64,000 nucleotides of DNA, taken from positions 1 through 64,000 of the forward strand of contig NZ_JAJKFV010000007.1 of NCBI RefSeq assembly GCF_020966775.1, written 5' to 3'. The position numbers were made by a program, and so were the translations under genes. The notes under the pieces are model-generated. The model saw nothing but the letters and a program-made list of their open reading frames with translations, made no database searches and was not told the DNA's origin. Positions 52,620 to 61,507 of the stretch are shown here, piece after piece. The stretch is from Rhodopirellula halodulae (GTDB lineage: Bacteria; Planctomycetota; Planctomycetia; Pirellulales; Pirellulaceae). Each line of letters begins with the position of its first letter. Position 1 is the first letter of the stretch.

Positions 52620-54194
52620 CTATTCGCATTCAATTTCGATTTGAATCACTTGACCTTCGTAATGTGGCTTTCGGTAGCCTGCGGTTTTAGGTTCAAGGTT
52701 TGGAGGACATGCCTCATCGGGGCACGTGCATCCGTTCAGGAATTGCCATTGGTCACCATGCCATATGTAGTAGGCTGAGCCAGTAGTAACTTCGCCTGAA
52801 GGAGGTCGTGCTGACACCGTCTTTGCTTTTGCTTTCATTGTGTATACTTCGCTGTACTCCTCCCATATCATGCTGCCATTGCAGTCCGTTCCCATACTCA
52901 TATTGTCCCCATCAATGCCTGTGGGCGATGGCATCGTCGGGTATGGGGCGTCAGGGTCAAAGTCGTATCCGAACTGCGGAGATGGACCATCCCATTGTTC
53001 AGCGATCCATGTCCAGAAGACGACGCATTCAGTGGATGGCTCGGGCTCACTCTCCTCGACACTCTCTGAAGACTCGGACGGATCAGATTCGGACGGATCA
53101 GACTCCGAAGAATCACTCTCTGAAGACTCGGATTCACTGCTTTCGGATGAGTCGCTCTGACTGGAGGCGGATTCACTGCTTTCAGATGAATCACTCTGGC
53201 TCGATTCCGAATCCGACGAGTCGCTATCAGACTCCGAAGATTCACTCTCGGAAGAATCGCTATGCGAGGACTCCGACTCAGATTCACTTTGAGAAGAATC
53301 TGAGTCACTGCTCGATGAGTCACTCTCACTAGATTCCGAATCAGACGAGTCACTTTCAGACTCCGAGGACTGGCTCTCCGATGAATCGCTCTCGGAAGAC
53401 ACGGACGAATCACTCTCCGAGGACTCCGACTCGGATTCGCTGCTTGATTCGCTGTGAGAGGAATCTGACTCACTACTCAATGATGCCGACTCACTGCTGG
53501 AGGATTCGCTCTGAGAAGATTCGCTGCTTGATGATGCCGATTCGCTGCTGGTCGATTCACTCTGAGAGGAATCTGACTCACTACTCGACGATGCCGACTC
53601 ACTGCTGGAGGATTCACTCTCGGAACTGCTTGAATCCGAGGACTGGCTACTCGAAGAGCTTGATCCGCTCTCGGAGCTACTCGAATCACTGCTGCTGCTC
53701 GAAGATTCGCTCGAACTAGATTCAGACGATGATGAGGAAGACGAAGAAGAGGAGGACGAAGAACTCGACGACGACGACGACGACGAAAGCAGAATCGACT
53801 CACTGCTGCTCGAAGAACTCTCGGAAGAACTGCTGCTCGGAATCGAATCACTACTACTCGAATCGCTGCTGCTGCTCAGACTGGAGCTAGATAGAGACGA
53901 TTCGCTCGATGAACTCAGGCTGCTACTACTCAGGCTCGAACTCGACAGAGACGATTCGCTGCTCGAACTGCTACTGCTCAAGCTAGAACTCGAAGACGAA
54001 GACGAGGAGGAACTCGACAGCGAAGATTCACTACTCGAACTGCTGCTGCTACTCAGGCTGGAGCTAGACAGCGAAGATTCACTGCTCGAAGACGAAGAAC
54101 TCGACGAGCTGGAGCTGGAAGAACTAGAACTCGATGAGCTGGACGAATCACAACAGCAAGTCGGATTCCGGCGGTTCCCAAAATCAGAAGTCAT
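52620..54194 (-). CDS. Serine-rich repeat structural protein of the prophage
   Basis: The 524-residue protein is dominated by a serine-rich region (about residues 17-388) of Ser runs broken by Glu, Leu, Asp and Gln. The N-terminal half of it is SSSSES/SLSSSS-like and the second half SESDSSES-like, close to the SD repeats of staphylococcal surface stalks. A short N-terminus with three cysteines (NPTCCCD) precedes it and a 136-residue folded C-terminal domain follows (FWTWIAEQWDGPSPQFGYDF, YYIWHGDQWQFLNGCTCPDE). Located after the tail genes and before glycosyl-, methyl- and sulfotransferases, it is likely a virion fibre or stalk carrying O-linked glycans. Confidence 0.75.
   Translation of the reverse strand: MTSDFGNRRNPTCCCDSSSSSSSSSSSSSSSSSSSSSSESSLSSSSLSSSSSSSSESSLSSSSSSSSSSSSLSSSSSSSESSLSSSSLSSSSLSSSSESSLSSSSLSSSSDSSSSDSIPSSSSSESSSSSSESILLSSSSSSSSSSSSSSSSSSSSSESSSSESSSSSSDSSSSESGSSSSSSQSSDSSSSESESSSSESASSSSESDSSQSESTSSESASSSSESSQSESSSSESASLSSESDSSHSESSSESESESSESDSSVSSESDSSESQSSESESDSSDSESSESDSSSSDSDSSQSESESESSHSDSSESESSESDSDSSDSESSQSDSSESSESASSQSDSSESSESESSESDSSESDPSESDPSESSESVEESEPEPSTECVVFWTWIAEQWDGPSPQFGYDFDPDAPYPTMPSPTGIDGDNMSMGTDCNGSMIWEEYSEVYTMKAKAKTVSARPPSGEVTTGSAYYIWHGDQWQFLNGCTCPDEACPPNLEPKTAGYRKPHYEGQVIQIEIECE
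53031..54146 (-). repeat. Low-complexity serine-codon repeat tract
   Basis: More than 1.1 kb of short degenerate repeats built from Ser, Glu and Asp codons (TCG/TCA/AGC/AGT with GAA/GAC), without a single fixed unit. It encodes the stalk of the serine-rich protein. Such tracts expand and contract by slippage, so length should vary between strains. Confidence 0.85.
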
Positions 54195-54195
54195 T

Positions 54196-54912
54196 TCAGA
54201 CTCCAGTAATACAAGGAGCCTGGATGTAATAGAACTCGCTGCCCACCTGCTTCACGAAAGCTCGACTACCCGACTTTAGATCCGTAAACATCGCCAACGG
54301 ATCAAGGACCGTCACGAAAATGCCCGTAGGCTCACCACTCATACCAAGTAAAGCAGCAGACCCGCCACCAATCACCGAGACCTGCCAGAAATGCTGCGAA
54401 GTCCCCAGGCTAACCAGACAAAACTGAGGCCCCAGCCCACCCTCCGCCTGCAGAATCTTCGCATCGCCCGAAGTCGAAGAAATCAAGTTATTCGCACTGT
54501 CCCCAAGATAGGCATACGCATCGCCCACCTTCTTGATATCCACCACCGCAGGCGTGATCCCGCCAACAGCGGCAAGGCCGATCTCCCCATTCTTAATCGG
54601 CTCCTGAAGGACAGCGATTTTCTCCGCATCCTGCGGGAATGCCGGGAGCTTCCCCTGGAGAGTCGGACGCCTCCAATATTCAGTCGAATCATATGAATGG
54701 TTATAGACCACCGAAGACCAGCTCAGAATCTGGCCCCGAAGCAAATTCACGCCCGAACTGTTCTTGATATTCAGAACCGAACATCGTGAATCCAACGGCA
54801 GGGCATCCACCCCCTTGTACGAAGTCCCCTCCCCGTCGAAGAACGACTCCACCTTATTCCAGGTCGAAGCCTGGATATTCCCGTCAAGAGGTTGCCCACC
54901 GCGAACCGGCAT
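54196..54912 (-). CDS. Phage structural protein, probably tail-tip or decoration
   Basis: A 238-residue soluble protein with no signal peptide and no recognised family (LQGKLPAFPQDAEKIAVLQE, GQILSWSSVVYN, GPQFCLVSLGTSQHFWQVSV). Beta-rich composition and position between the distal tail gene and the serine-rich gene suggest a virion protein. The start shares one base with the upstream stop (TAATG). Confidence 0.5.
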   Translation of the reverse strand: MPVRGGQPLDGNIQASTWNKVESFFDGEGTSYKGVDALPLDSRCSVLNIKNSSGVNLLRGQILSWSSVVYNHSYDSTEYWRRPTLQGKLPAFPQDAEKIAVLQEPIKNGEIGLAAVGGITPAVVDIKKVGDAYAYLGDSANNLISSTSGDAKILQAEGGLGPQFCLVSLGTSQHFWQVSVIGGGSAALLGMSGEPTGIFVTVLDPLAMFTDLKSGSRAFVKQVGSEFYYIQAPCITGV

Positions 54913-55718
54913 TAGACAGTCGCTCCGATCTTGAGGGCATCAAAATCGCCGAACTGATAAACGCGGTCAACGCTCACCGTATCCACCACCGACTGAAGGC
55001 CAGCGACGCCCTCCGTCTGCTTATAACGGCACCACAAATAGTCATGCCCAAGCTTCTCGATCCCAGAAACCGCCCCAAGAGTCAGGCCCGAAATGTTCGG
55101 ATTCGCTGCGAATTTGAAGTCAATATCCGTCGATTCCCCAGGAATGATCGTCACTCCAGTTCCCAGGAAAAGCAGCTCTCCACGCGCGAAGCCCAGGAAC
55201 TCCGCATCATTCATCGTGTACGTCAGGGAGAGCAGCGTCAGGACATAAGAATCAGTAATGAAATCGCCTGGAATTCGGGCTCGGCAACTGATGGAAAGCT
55301 GAGGGACTCCGATTTCTATCCCCTCCACTCGATTCTGGTCATCAATATTGATGGCCCCCTTTGAATCGAAACCGCTACTTCCGAAGTCCTCGTAATCGAA
55401 GGCCTGCATGACCTTGGTGGTTCCGCCAGCCGTATCCACCGAAATCTCGTATTCGCCCTCCGGAAGGCGCTTCGTGCTGTACTGGACCTCCGCTTCCCAG
55501 GAATCCCCCTTCTCGTTATTCACCTCTAGGCTATATGAATCGAAAGCCATCCCTTCGAAGGTATCACCTATGACGTTCAATAGCTCCGTCTCAATCTCAC
55601 CCGGATCTTTGGAGCCATATAGCCAGAATCTTAGAGTGACAGCACGATCACCGCCCCTTTCAGAATTACTGACGGTGAACGCCCTGGAACGTCCGATCTC
55701 TCGAATAGTGACGGGCAT
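54912..55718 (-). CDS. Phage distal tail-like protein
   Basis: This 268-residue beta-rich protein has no named motif. It directly follows the tape measure gene, where siphophages encode distal tail or baseplate proteins, so that role is inferred. Segments such as RAVTLRFWLYGSKDPGEIET and GDSWEAEVQYSTKRLPEGEY look like structural beta domains. Confidence 0.5.
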   Translation of the reverse strand: MPVTIREIGRSRAFTVSNSERGGDRAVTLRFWLYGSKDPGEIETELLNVIGDTFEGMAFDSYSLEVNNEKGDSWEAEVQYSTKRLPEGEYEISVDTAGGTTKVMQAFDYEDFGSSGFDSKGAINIDDQNRVEGIEIGVPQLSISCRARIPGDFITDSYVLTLLSLTYTMNDAEFLGFARGELLFLGTGVTIIPGESTDIDFKFAANPNISGLTLGAVSGIEKLGHDYLWCRYKQTEGVAGLQSVVDTVSVDRVYQFGDFDALKIGATV

Positions 55719-55730
55719 ATACTTCTATCC

Positions 55731-55755
55731 AACGTAGGCACGAAATTCCTACGTT
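55731..55755 (-). terminator. Hairpin between tape measure and distal tail genes
   Basis: AACGTAGG and CCTACGTT form an 8-bp stem around a 9-base loop in the 45-base gap between the two genes. No T tract follows, so it may moderate rather than stop transcription. Confidence 0.4.
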
Positions 55756-55763
55756 AGATTTGG

Positions 55764-57857
55764 CTAGCGAGTCCCAAACGAAGGCGTTCGGAGACGATCC
55801 AACTTCCGATTCGTTGAACGGGATTCCTCCACCATCCTCTCGAACAGAGAAAGGGAGCGATTCTGATAGCGAGACTCTTGCGAATGCCCCGTCCCAAGAC
55901 GAATCGCTGAGAATGCATTGAACGCGCCCGCAGTCTCAACCGAAGACTTCGCCTGCTCAGGATCAAAAGACGGCTCCTTCTGCGAATCGACTCCCCTATA
56001 TTCCTCAGGGACTTCCCAGGAGAGTTTGCGGAGCGAATCAGAGTCGCCATCCAGGAGGGCTATCTCGTCCTTCAGGCTGTAGATTGAATCCATAAGGCCT
56101 TTCATTCCGTCGTCGTTGGAGTCCTCCCTGCCTTCGGAGTCCTTCTCCAGCTGTCCCTCAATCTCTGAAATGAGGGAGTCGATGTCCGTATCGGGAGCCT
56201 CCAATTCCGGGCCGTCTTCCCAAAGGCTGTCGGTGGAAGTGTCCTCCACCTTCGGAGAGGCTTTCTCTTGCATCTCCGAGGCGTTCGGAGGCGGCTGGAC
56301 CACAGGAGCCTCCTCCTTGGTTTCTGGAGCCTCCGTGATACCTTCCGGAGCCTGCCCGCCCCCTTCGGCAGCCTTGGCCTCCTCTGCTAGACGCTTGGCC
56401 TTCGCCGTCAGAGCATCGAGTTCCGCCTGAGCCTTCTTCCTCGCCCCACTGATGACTCCCCCCTCGCCCGATAGCTGGATCTGTGAGACCTGCTTTCCGA
56501 AGCTACTCGCCAGCTCCGCCGCAGAAAACGGATTCTTCATGATCTGCCAGACCGTCTTCAGACCACGCTTCGCCAGCTCCACAATCCCCAGGAACAAATC
56601 CTTCCAGAAAGTCAAAATCGAAGGCATCGCATTCTTGACGCCAAGAATGATCGAATCGAGGCCGTCATAAAACGCCACCTTCGCGCCAGCCCAAAGGATC
56701 TGAATAGCCAGACCCCAATTCCCCGCAGATAATGCCGCCTGAATCCCAGCAAACGTCTGCTTCGCCGTCTCCACCAGACGACCAAACATCGCCGCCAACT
56801 CCCCAGACTTATGCATCGCCAAAACAATCGGTGCGACAATCAGGCCGAGAGCCGCAGTGATAAGGCCAATGCCAATTGCAATCGGAGCCAAATACGGAAG
56901 CAAAACCGTCGTGAAAATCGTGCTCAAAGTTCCGAAGAGAGTGATAGCCGCAGAAACAGCCGCCCCCACTCCGACGATCGCAATTCCCAACGTCGAAAGC
57001 ACGCCACCCAGGACGCCCGCTCCGCCAATCACCATCACTAGAGTGCGGACGAGCAACGGATTCTGATCCGCCCAACGCTTGACGCCCTGAGCCGCATCCC
57101 CCGCGAATTTCACGACAGGAGTTAGCACGGGAATCAGCTGCGAGCCAATATTGGTAGCGACATCAATCACCTGAGCCTTCAGACGCTTCATCTGATTCGT
57201 GAAGCTGCCCGAAGTCTTGATGGCATCACCCTGGGCGGCAGTCGTCCCCGCCAAAATCAATTGCCAACGAGCATACGCCTTCTGCTGCTCCGTCGCCGCC
57301 TTCGGATCGATTCCCTGCTCAAGTAGTTTCTGTTTAACAGCCGTCTCCGAAACGATGACGCCGTATTTCTTCATGACTTCGCCTGACCCCGTCAAAGCCG
57401 CCTGAAGATCGTTCAGGGCATCTGCATCGGCGACGTTATTAAACGAAGCGAGGTCCACAGCGAGAGCGGAGATTTCCTTCGAGAGTCCTTGAGCCTCCTT
57501 GTCGGCAAACCCCATAGGAACCAGGAGGTCTTGAGTCGATGAGAGGAATTTCTTCATCTCATTCTCAGAACGACCAACATCTCCCGCGAATTTCTTAGCC
57601 CAAGACTCGGTAGCCCCTGCCATTTCACCGAAGACCGTCTGGAATTTGCTGTTCGTCTCCTCCGCTTCGGCAGCGAGGCTAACCAATGGAGCGAGGGCAA
57701 TTGCTGACGAGGCCGCGAGGGCTCCGCCAATTTTCGTGAGTCCGGCACCGAATCCGCGAAGTCTTCGGGAGAGTTTCCCGAGCTGCCCCTTCACGTTCTT
57801 ATCGTTGAGCCAGACGCTGATTGCCGCGCGCCCAGCTTGAATATCTTTTCCAGACAT
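55764..57857 (-). CDS. Phage tail tape measure protein
   Basis: This protein of about 697 residues sets tail length. The N-terminal part is TP901-like (FGAGLTKIGGALAASSAIAL, EETNSKFQTVFGEMAGATES, FLSSTQDLLVPMGFADKEAQ). Three long hydrophobic segments follow in the middle (ALVVMVIGGAGVL-like and AIGIGLITAALGLIVAPIVL), then an Ala/Glu/Pro-rich coiled region and a polar C-terminus. The ATG at 57857 is preferred to a TTG six bases upstream. At 697 residues it predicts a tail of roughly 100 nm by the usual rule of 0.15 nm per residue. Confidence 0.88.
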   Translation of the reverse strand: MSGKDIQAGRAAISVWLNDKNVKGQLGKLSRRLRGFGAGLTKIGGALAASSAIALAPLVSLAAEAEETNSKFQTVFGEMAGATESWAKKFAGDVGRSENEMKKFLSSTQDLLVPMGFADKEAQGLSKEISALAVDLASFNNVADADALNDLQAALTGSGEVMKKYGVIVSETAVKQKLLEQGIDPKAATEQQKAYARWQLILAGTTAAQGDAIKTSGSFTNQMKRLKAQVIDVATNIGSQLIPVLTPVVKFAGDAAQGVKRWADQNPLLVRTLVMVIGGAGVLGGVLSTLGIAIVGVGAAVSAAITLFGTLSTIFTTVLLPYLAPIAIGIGLITAALGLIVAPIVLAMHKSGELAAMFGRLVETAKQTFAGIQAALSAGNWGLAIQILWAGAKVAFYDGLDSIILGVKNAMPSILTFWKDLFLGIVELAKRGLKTVWQIMKNPFSAAELASSFGKQVSQIQLSGEGGVISGARKKAQAELDALTAKAKRLAEEAKAAEGGGQAPEGITEAPETKEEAPVVQPPPNASEMQEKASPKVEDTSTDSLWEDGPELEAPDTDIDSLISEIEGQLEKDSEGREDSNDDGMKGLMDSIYSLKDEIALLDGDSDSLRKLSWEVPEEYRGVDSQKEPSFDPEQAKSSVETAGAFNAFSAIRLGTGHSQESRYQNRSLSLFERMVEESRSTNRKLDRLRTPSFGTR

Positions 57858-57906
57858 GCTCAAGGTCTCAGAAGGTCAGAAATGATTCCGTCCTATGTTT
57901 GAGAGC

Positions 57907-58863
57907 CTATTCCTGGTCGCTCTTGCGGTCCGGCACGTTCCCAGAACTCGCCCCGCGATTCAAAGGGCTATCTGAAAACTGGAACGACTGGAAACGAATC
58001 GCCTGAAAGAATCGACCCACCGAAGCCCGTGAAAGATCCGACTTCTCCACCAATTTCCTCACGAGCGATTGAGAAGGGGCCTCGTCCGTCAGGAACAGCT
58101 CTTCCAGCGAATCAATAAGAAGAAGATGCTCCCGATTGAACCGGCAAAGGTCGCGGGCCTCCGAGAAAAATCGATCCATCGCGCCCGAATCCCGGTTTAT
58201 ATCTCGACGCTCCATAGCCGACTTGTAGCCATCATGCTGCATCCCATCACGATTGTCCTTCTTGATATAGGCGAGAATACAAGTCCTCGAAACCTGCGTC
58301 CAGAGATTGAAGACCTTCGAGGTACCACGCCAAAGGATACGCTCCGTCCCGCCATACCTCCCCTGAGAAGGCTCAATGATTGCTTCCCCAAGGAGCGAGG
58401 CCCCACAATGCGGGCAGCGGTACCGGCTCAGCCTCTGGACCTCCTCCAAAGTCTTAATTCCGTACTCGAATTCGCCGACGGTATAAAGCACGGACCTCGA
58501 AGGCTGTTTGGGCCTGAAACAGGTGCGGCAATGGGGCGTTGCCCTGAATTTGTAGAGCGTTCTCTCGATCTGAATCCAGGCTGTCTGGACCAGATCCCCA
58601 AAGGATGCATCATCATGTCCAGCATAGATCTTATGCAGCCCCTGCTTCCGAATGATCTGGCGGATAAGACTCTCGCTCCACTGCATAATCTCATCACGAA
58701 GTTCCACGCTCGTGCAGCCCGTCCAGTTATATTGGGTCAGTAGCCATTCGACGACCTCATTCGTGAAATAGTAGTTCCGCTTCATAGCCTGAAGGTCTAC
58801 GTCGCTCGGGATGGCCAACCCCTCGGATTTTTCGCTATACATAAGAGCTTGCTCCCCTCCCAA
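57907..58863 (-). CDS. Sigma-like transcription factor with inserted zinc ribbon
   Basis: The 318-residue protein resembles phage late sigma factors (T4 gp55-like). A first half of sigma region 2 is seen in DDASFGDLVQTAWIQIERTL (residues about 84-103) and the second half in TSKVFNLWTQVSRTCILAYI (about 181-200). Between them are two CxxC pairs (Cys112/115 and Cys150/153, CRTC and CPHC) that should form a zinc ribbon. A helix-turn-helix-like segment (LVRKLVEKSDLSRASVGRFF) lies near the C-terminus. It is encoded inside the late operon between tail genes. Starts at 58863 and 58842 are both possible; the first overlaps the upstream gene by 67 bases. Confidence 0.65.
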   Translation of the reverse strand: MGGEQALMYSEKSEGLAIPSDVDLQAMKRNYYFTNEVVEWLLTQYNWTGCTSVELRDEIMQWSESLIRQIIRKQGLHKIYAGHDDASFGDLVQTAWIQIERTLYKFRATPHCRTCFRPKQPSRSVLYTVGEFEYGIKTLEEVQRLSRYRCPHCGASLLGEAIIEPSQGRYGGTERILWRGTSKVFNLWTQVSRTCILAYIKKDNRDGMQHDGYKSAMERRDINRDSGAMDRFFSEARDLCRFNREHLLLIDSLEELFLTDEAPSQSLVRKLVEKSDLSRASVGRFFQAIRFQSFQFSDSPLNRGASSGNVPDRKSDQE

Positions 58864-59273
58864 TCAGTCTCCAGGAAGCAATGCTCCCCACGAGCCTGGA
58901 TAAGTGCGTTGCGAAGCTTGCGGGCCTTCCCCGCCAGCTTCCAGATTTCAAATTCATACGCCCGAAGACCTGCCGGTTCCTTGGTCTTCAGATAATGTTG
59001 GTAGGCTGCCTGCATCGAAATCGAACGCTCCGAAGCAATGACCTCGATGCATTCCCTTCGAAGATCCCCTGACAGTTTCCAGAGAAGACGCTCCAAATAC
59101 TTCGTCTTCTGGATCGCATCGCCGCTCGTCACGTAATAGTCACGCGGTGAAATCCCCTCCCTATCCAGCCCGAAATCTTTTGTAGAGATCGGTTTGAAAT
59201 AGTCCGAAAGAACCAGCTCAAAAACCGTCTCATCGCCCGCGACAGGCTCGCCAATTTTCGGGAACTCACTCAT
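58797..59273 (-). CDS. Hypothetical phage protein
   Basis: A 158-residue helical protein with no recognised motif (GISPRDYYVTSGDAIQKTKY, YLERLLWKLSGDLRRECIEV, IWKLAGKARKLRNALIQARG). It lies between the gp10-like gene and the sigma-like gene, overlapping the latter. Function unknown. Confidence 0.5.
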   Translation of the reverse strand: MSEFPKIGEPVAGDETVFELVLSDYFKPISTKDFGLDREGISPRDYYVTSGDAIQKTKYLERLLWKLSGDLRRECIEVIASERSISMQAAYQHYLKTKEPAGLRAYEFEIWKLAGKARKLRNALIQARGEHCFLETDWEGSKLLCIAKNPRGWPSRAT

Positions 59274-59276
59274 GGG

Positions 59277-59732
59277 CTACGGAAGAATCGCCTCCGAAAG
59301 CGACTCGTGTAGCGTCCCCTGGGCCAGCTCCTCATCCAGAGTTGGTCCCGCAAATGGAAACGCGCGATAATCAACGCTCTTGTCGACGCCATTCTGGGAA
59401 ACGACGCCGGTCTTCCCGAATTCGAGAAGCTCCGGAAGGGGTGTAGTCCCTTTCACCTTCGAACTGCGGAGCTTGACCGCCCCAATGATGGTCGTCTTCT
59501 TCTTCGCATCCACATAAAACTGAATATTCTTCAGCGTCGCATACTTATGCTTCGAGTGGACGCTCGGAGCCTGCCCATTCTTGGCGGACTTCTTCCGCCT
59601 CCTGAGTTTGGACCGCATCCGTCTACGAGCGAAGGCCCCGAATCTCGTGAGTGCCCGAATTTCAGCCCTGTCCAGAGCCGTCAGGATCTTCTGCTGATGA
59701 AGTACGAATTTCGAGGTGAATTGCGCGTTCAT
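59277..59732 (-). CDS. HK97 gp10-like minor tail/connector protein
   Basis: The 151-residue product has the general look of the HK97 gp10 family: a basic helical first half (RFGAFARRRMRSKLRRRKKS), strands in the middle and a C-terminal SVDYRAFPFAGPTLDEELA segment resembling the RPFxxPAxE signature. Such proteins work in tail completion at the head-tail joint. Its start overlaps the stop of the upstream gene by four bases. Confidence 0.6.
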   Translation of the reverse strand: MNAQFTSKFVLHQQKILTALDRAEIRALTRFGAFARRRMRSKLRRRKKSAKNGQAPSVHSKHKYATLKNIQFYVDAKKKTTIIGAVKLRSSKVKGTTPLPELLEFGKTGVVSQNGVDKSVDYRAFPFAGPTLDEELAQGTLHESLSEAILP

Positions 59733-59992
59733 GCGACAGCCTTTCGTTTGTTCCTTTCGCGAATCACTTTCTGCCAGACGCTAAGCATGTCGTTCGTGAG
59801 CGGCTCTCCTCCGCCCGAAGGTCTCGCAGCCTCACGCTGAGTCAACGGATGGAATTCTGCGGGGCTATATGGCTCAGACCTTCGTTTCGGATCTCGATTG
59901 ACCTCAGCAATCATCGCCATGATGGCGGAGGCCGGTCTCCACATCTCGTCGATATGAATCTCATAGCGTTCGAACAGTTCGCGAAGGCTCAT
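59729..59992 (-). CDS. Small phage tail-assembly protein
   Basis: This 87-residue protein carries MWRPASAIMAMIAEVNRDPK followed by RRSEPYSPAEFHPL, a pattern seen in small proteins encoded near tape measure genes and thought to be tail assembly chaperones. The assignment rests on this motif and position. Confidence 0.5.
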   Translation of the reverse strand: MSLRELFERYEIHIDEMWRPASAIMAMIAEVNRDPKRRSEPYSPAEFHPLTQREAARPSGGGEPLTNDMLSVWQKVIRERNKRKAVA

Positions 59993-60021
59993 CGGATCAG
60001 GGTCCAGCTTGATGGCGTACC

Positions 60022-60501
60022 CTATTCGTCGGATTTGCTCCCAGAGTCGCGCCCCATCTTGTCCAGTTCCTTCTCCGCCTTCTCCAGCTCCTGAGAGATC
60101 ACTCTGCTGATCGCGTCCGTCGTCGTCTTGCTCTCCAATAGCTGGAGCCGTTTCAGCTCCGCCTCGTTCGTCGCCTCCCAGACCCTCGCTATCGCTCGGC
60201 CTACCGCTTTCTTCCCGTGCCTCTGGGAAAAATCCGTGACGGCACCCACCAAGGCCGTGTAAGCGGAATCTGCGGACTTGCTATATCGCTTCGCGAATTC
60301 TTCAGCATCAATGGAGAGACTCTCGGCCTGATCCTTGACGATGTGCCAAAGAATCTCGTAGGCATCGAAAATGTCGCTAAGTTGTTGCGAGAACTTCTCG
60401 AAATCCATCATGTCAAAACCATTTTCCTTGAGTCTCTTCGCATCAAGGATGGAGATTTCGACGTTCCATTCGACGTTCTTATGGTCGCTGAAAGTGTGCA
60501 T
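60022..60501 (-). CDS. Hypothetical phage protein, possible tail assembly chaperone
   Basis: A 159-residue helical, charged protein (LSDIFDAYEILWHIVKDQAE, ISRVISQELEKAEKELDKMG). It sits between tail tube and tape measure, the usual place of tail chaperones, and lies immediately before the gene for the small tail-assembly protein. No frameshift signal is evident. Confidence 0.5.
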   Translation of the reverse strand: MHTFSDHKNVEWNVEISILDAKRLKENGFDMMDFEKFSQQLSDIFDAYEILWHIVKDQAESLSIDAEEFAKRYSKSADSAYTALVGAVTDFSQRHGKKAVGRAIARVWEATNEAELKRLQLLESKTTTDAISRVISQELEKAEKELDKMGRDSGSKSDE

Positions 60502-60631
60502 TGAAGGGGCGGCTCCTGTCTGGGGAATTGAACGGGGTAACTTTGCCCGAAATCATTCCTATCTACGACAGAGCCCCACTTCACCCGAAGACAAAATGGG
60601 GCTCCCCCAGACGCACCCTCAAGGTGAGAGG

Positions 60632-60916
60632 CTATTTCTTATCGCCGGTCTTCTCGCCGCCAGTGAAGCCCGAAGACTTCGGGCTAGGCTTCTTGGAAAC
60701 CAACAGTTCCGCCACCGAATGATGGACGCTCAGAGTGTCCGAGAATTTTCCTCTGAAAACCTCCAGGGTCTTCGCCATCGAGACTTCCGCATCGACATCG
60801 GATTTCGGATCTGGCCCGAACGCCTCCGCCAGTTCGCAGAAGGTCTTGGCCTTGATCCGCACATACTTGGGATTTTTCGCCAAGGCTTGCTCGATCATCT
60901 CGGTTGGATTTTTCAT
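60632..60916 (-). CDS. Hypothetical small phage protein
   Basis: A 94-residue protein with a helical core (NPTEMIEQALAKNPKYVRIK, AKTFCELAEAFGPD) and a lysine-rich end. The ATG at 60916 has GAGG about 5 bases upstream. It directly follows the tail tube gene. Function unknown. Confidence 0.45.
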   Translation of the reverse strand: MKNPTEMIEQALAKNPKYVRIKAKTFCELAEAFGPDPKSDVDAEVSMAKTLEVFRGKFSDTLSVHHSVAELLVSKKPSPKSSGFTGGEKTGDKK

Positions 60917-60966
60917 CTGGGGCCTCAAGTTCTATAAGAAGGAAGGACTAGTGAAGGGGGACTGAA

Positions 60967-61440
60967 TTAAGAGGTCGTGAATTCCACAACGTCGACGACG
61001 CTATCGCTCTCCTCGTGATCAACCTCTTCCCAAGTCACGCTGCGGGTCACCGAATCGTTGACGGGCTCAGCTCGTGAAAGTTCAGTGACGGCGAATTGCC
61101 CACGAACTCCGGTGCTGCCCGAGGTTTCAATGTCCTGATTCATGGCAGCCATATCCATTTTCCCGCCAGTGTCGTCTGGTGTATCTGCCATATAACTGGT
61201 GAGAATCGCGTCGAGCACACTATCGGCAGCGATTTTCTCGTGATAGGTGGCGGTGAGTTGGAAGATCTTGGAACCAATAACGGTCTTCTGGTCCGGGCTC
61301 TCCCTCGTCGTCACGCTGCCCGTATTCTTCGTCATATTGACGTTGACATCGGAAACGCGGACGATTTCCACCCAGGTAGGCGAGGCGTACGTTCCACTGT
61401 TGTAGTAAAGCTTGGCCAAACGACCAGGATGAAATGACAT
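60967..61440 (-). CDS. Phage major tail (tube) protein-like
   Basis: The 157-residue protein has a TP901-1-type major tail pattern: WVEIVRVSDVNVNMTKNTGS, VTTRESPDQKTVIGSKIFQL, TATYHEKIAADSVLDAILTS and a C-terminal beta sheet (VTWEEVDHEESDSVVDVVEF). Size and position upstream of the tail chaperone-like genes and tape measure fit a tail tube. Confidence 0.65.
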   Translation of the reverse strand: MSFHPGRLAKLYYNSGTYASPTWVEIVRVSDVNVNMTKNTGSVTTRESPDQKTVIGSKIFQLTATYHEKIAADSVLDAILTSYMADTPDDTGGKMDMAAMNQDIETSGSTGVRGQFAVTELSRAEPVNDSVTRSVTWEEVDHEESDSVVDVVEFTTS

Positions 61441-61507
61441 TTTCGTATAACCTCAGTCGTGGACTTCGGAAGGATTGATTCTTACTCCTTAGTTTTGACC
61501 AGAGGCT

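Noticed and set aside
53031..54146. Possible CRISPR or satellite array
   Set aside because: The repeats are in frame, degenerate and part of a single serine-rich coding sequence.
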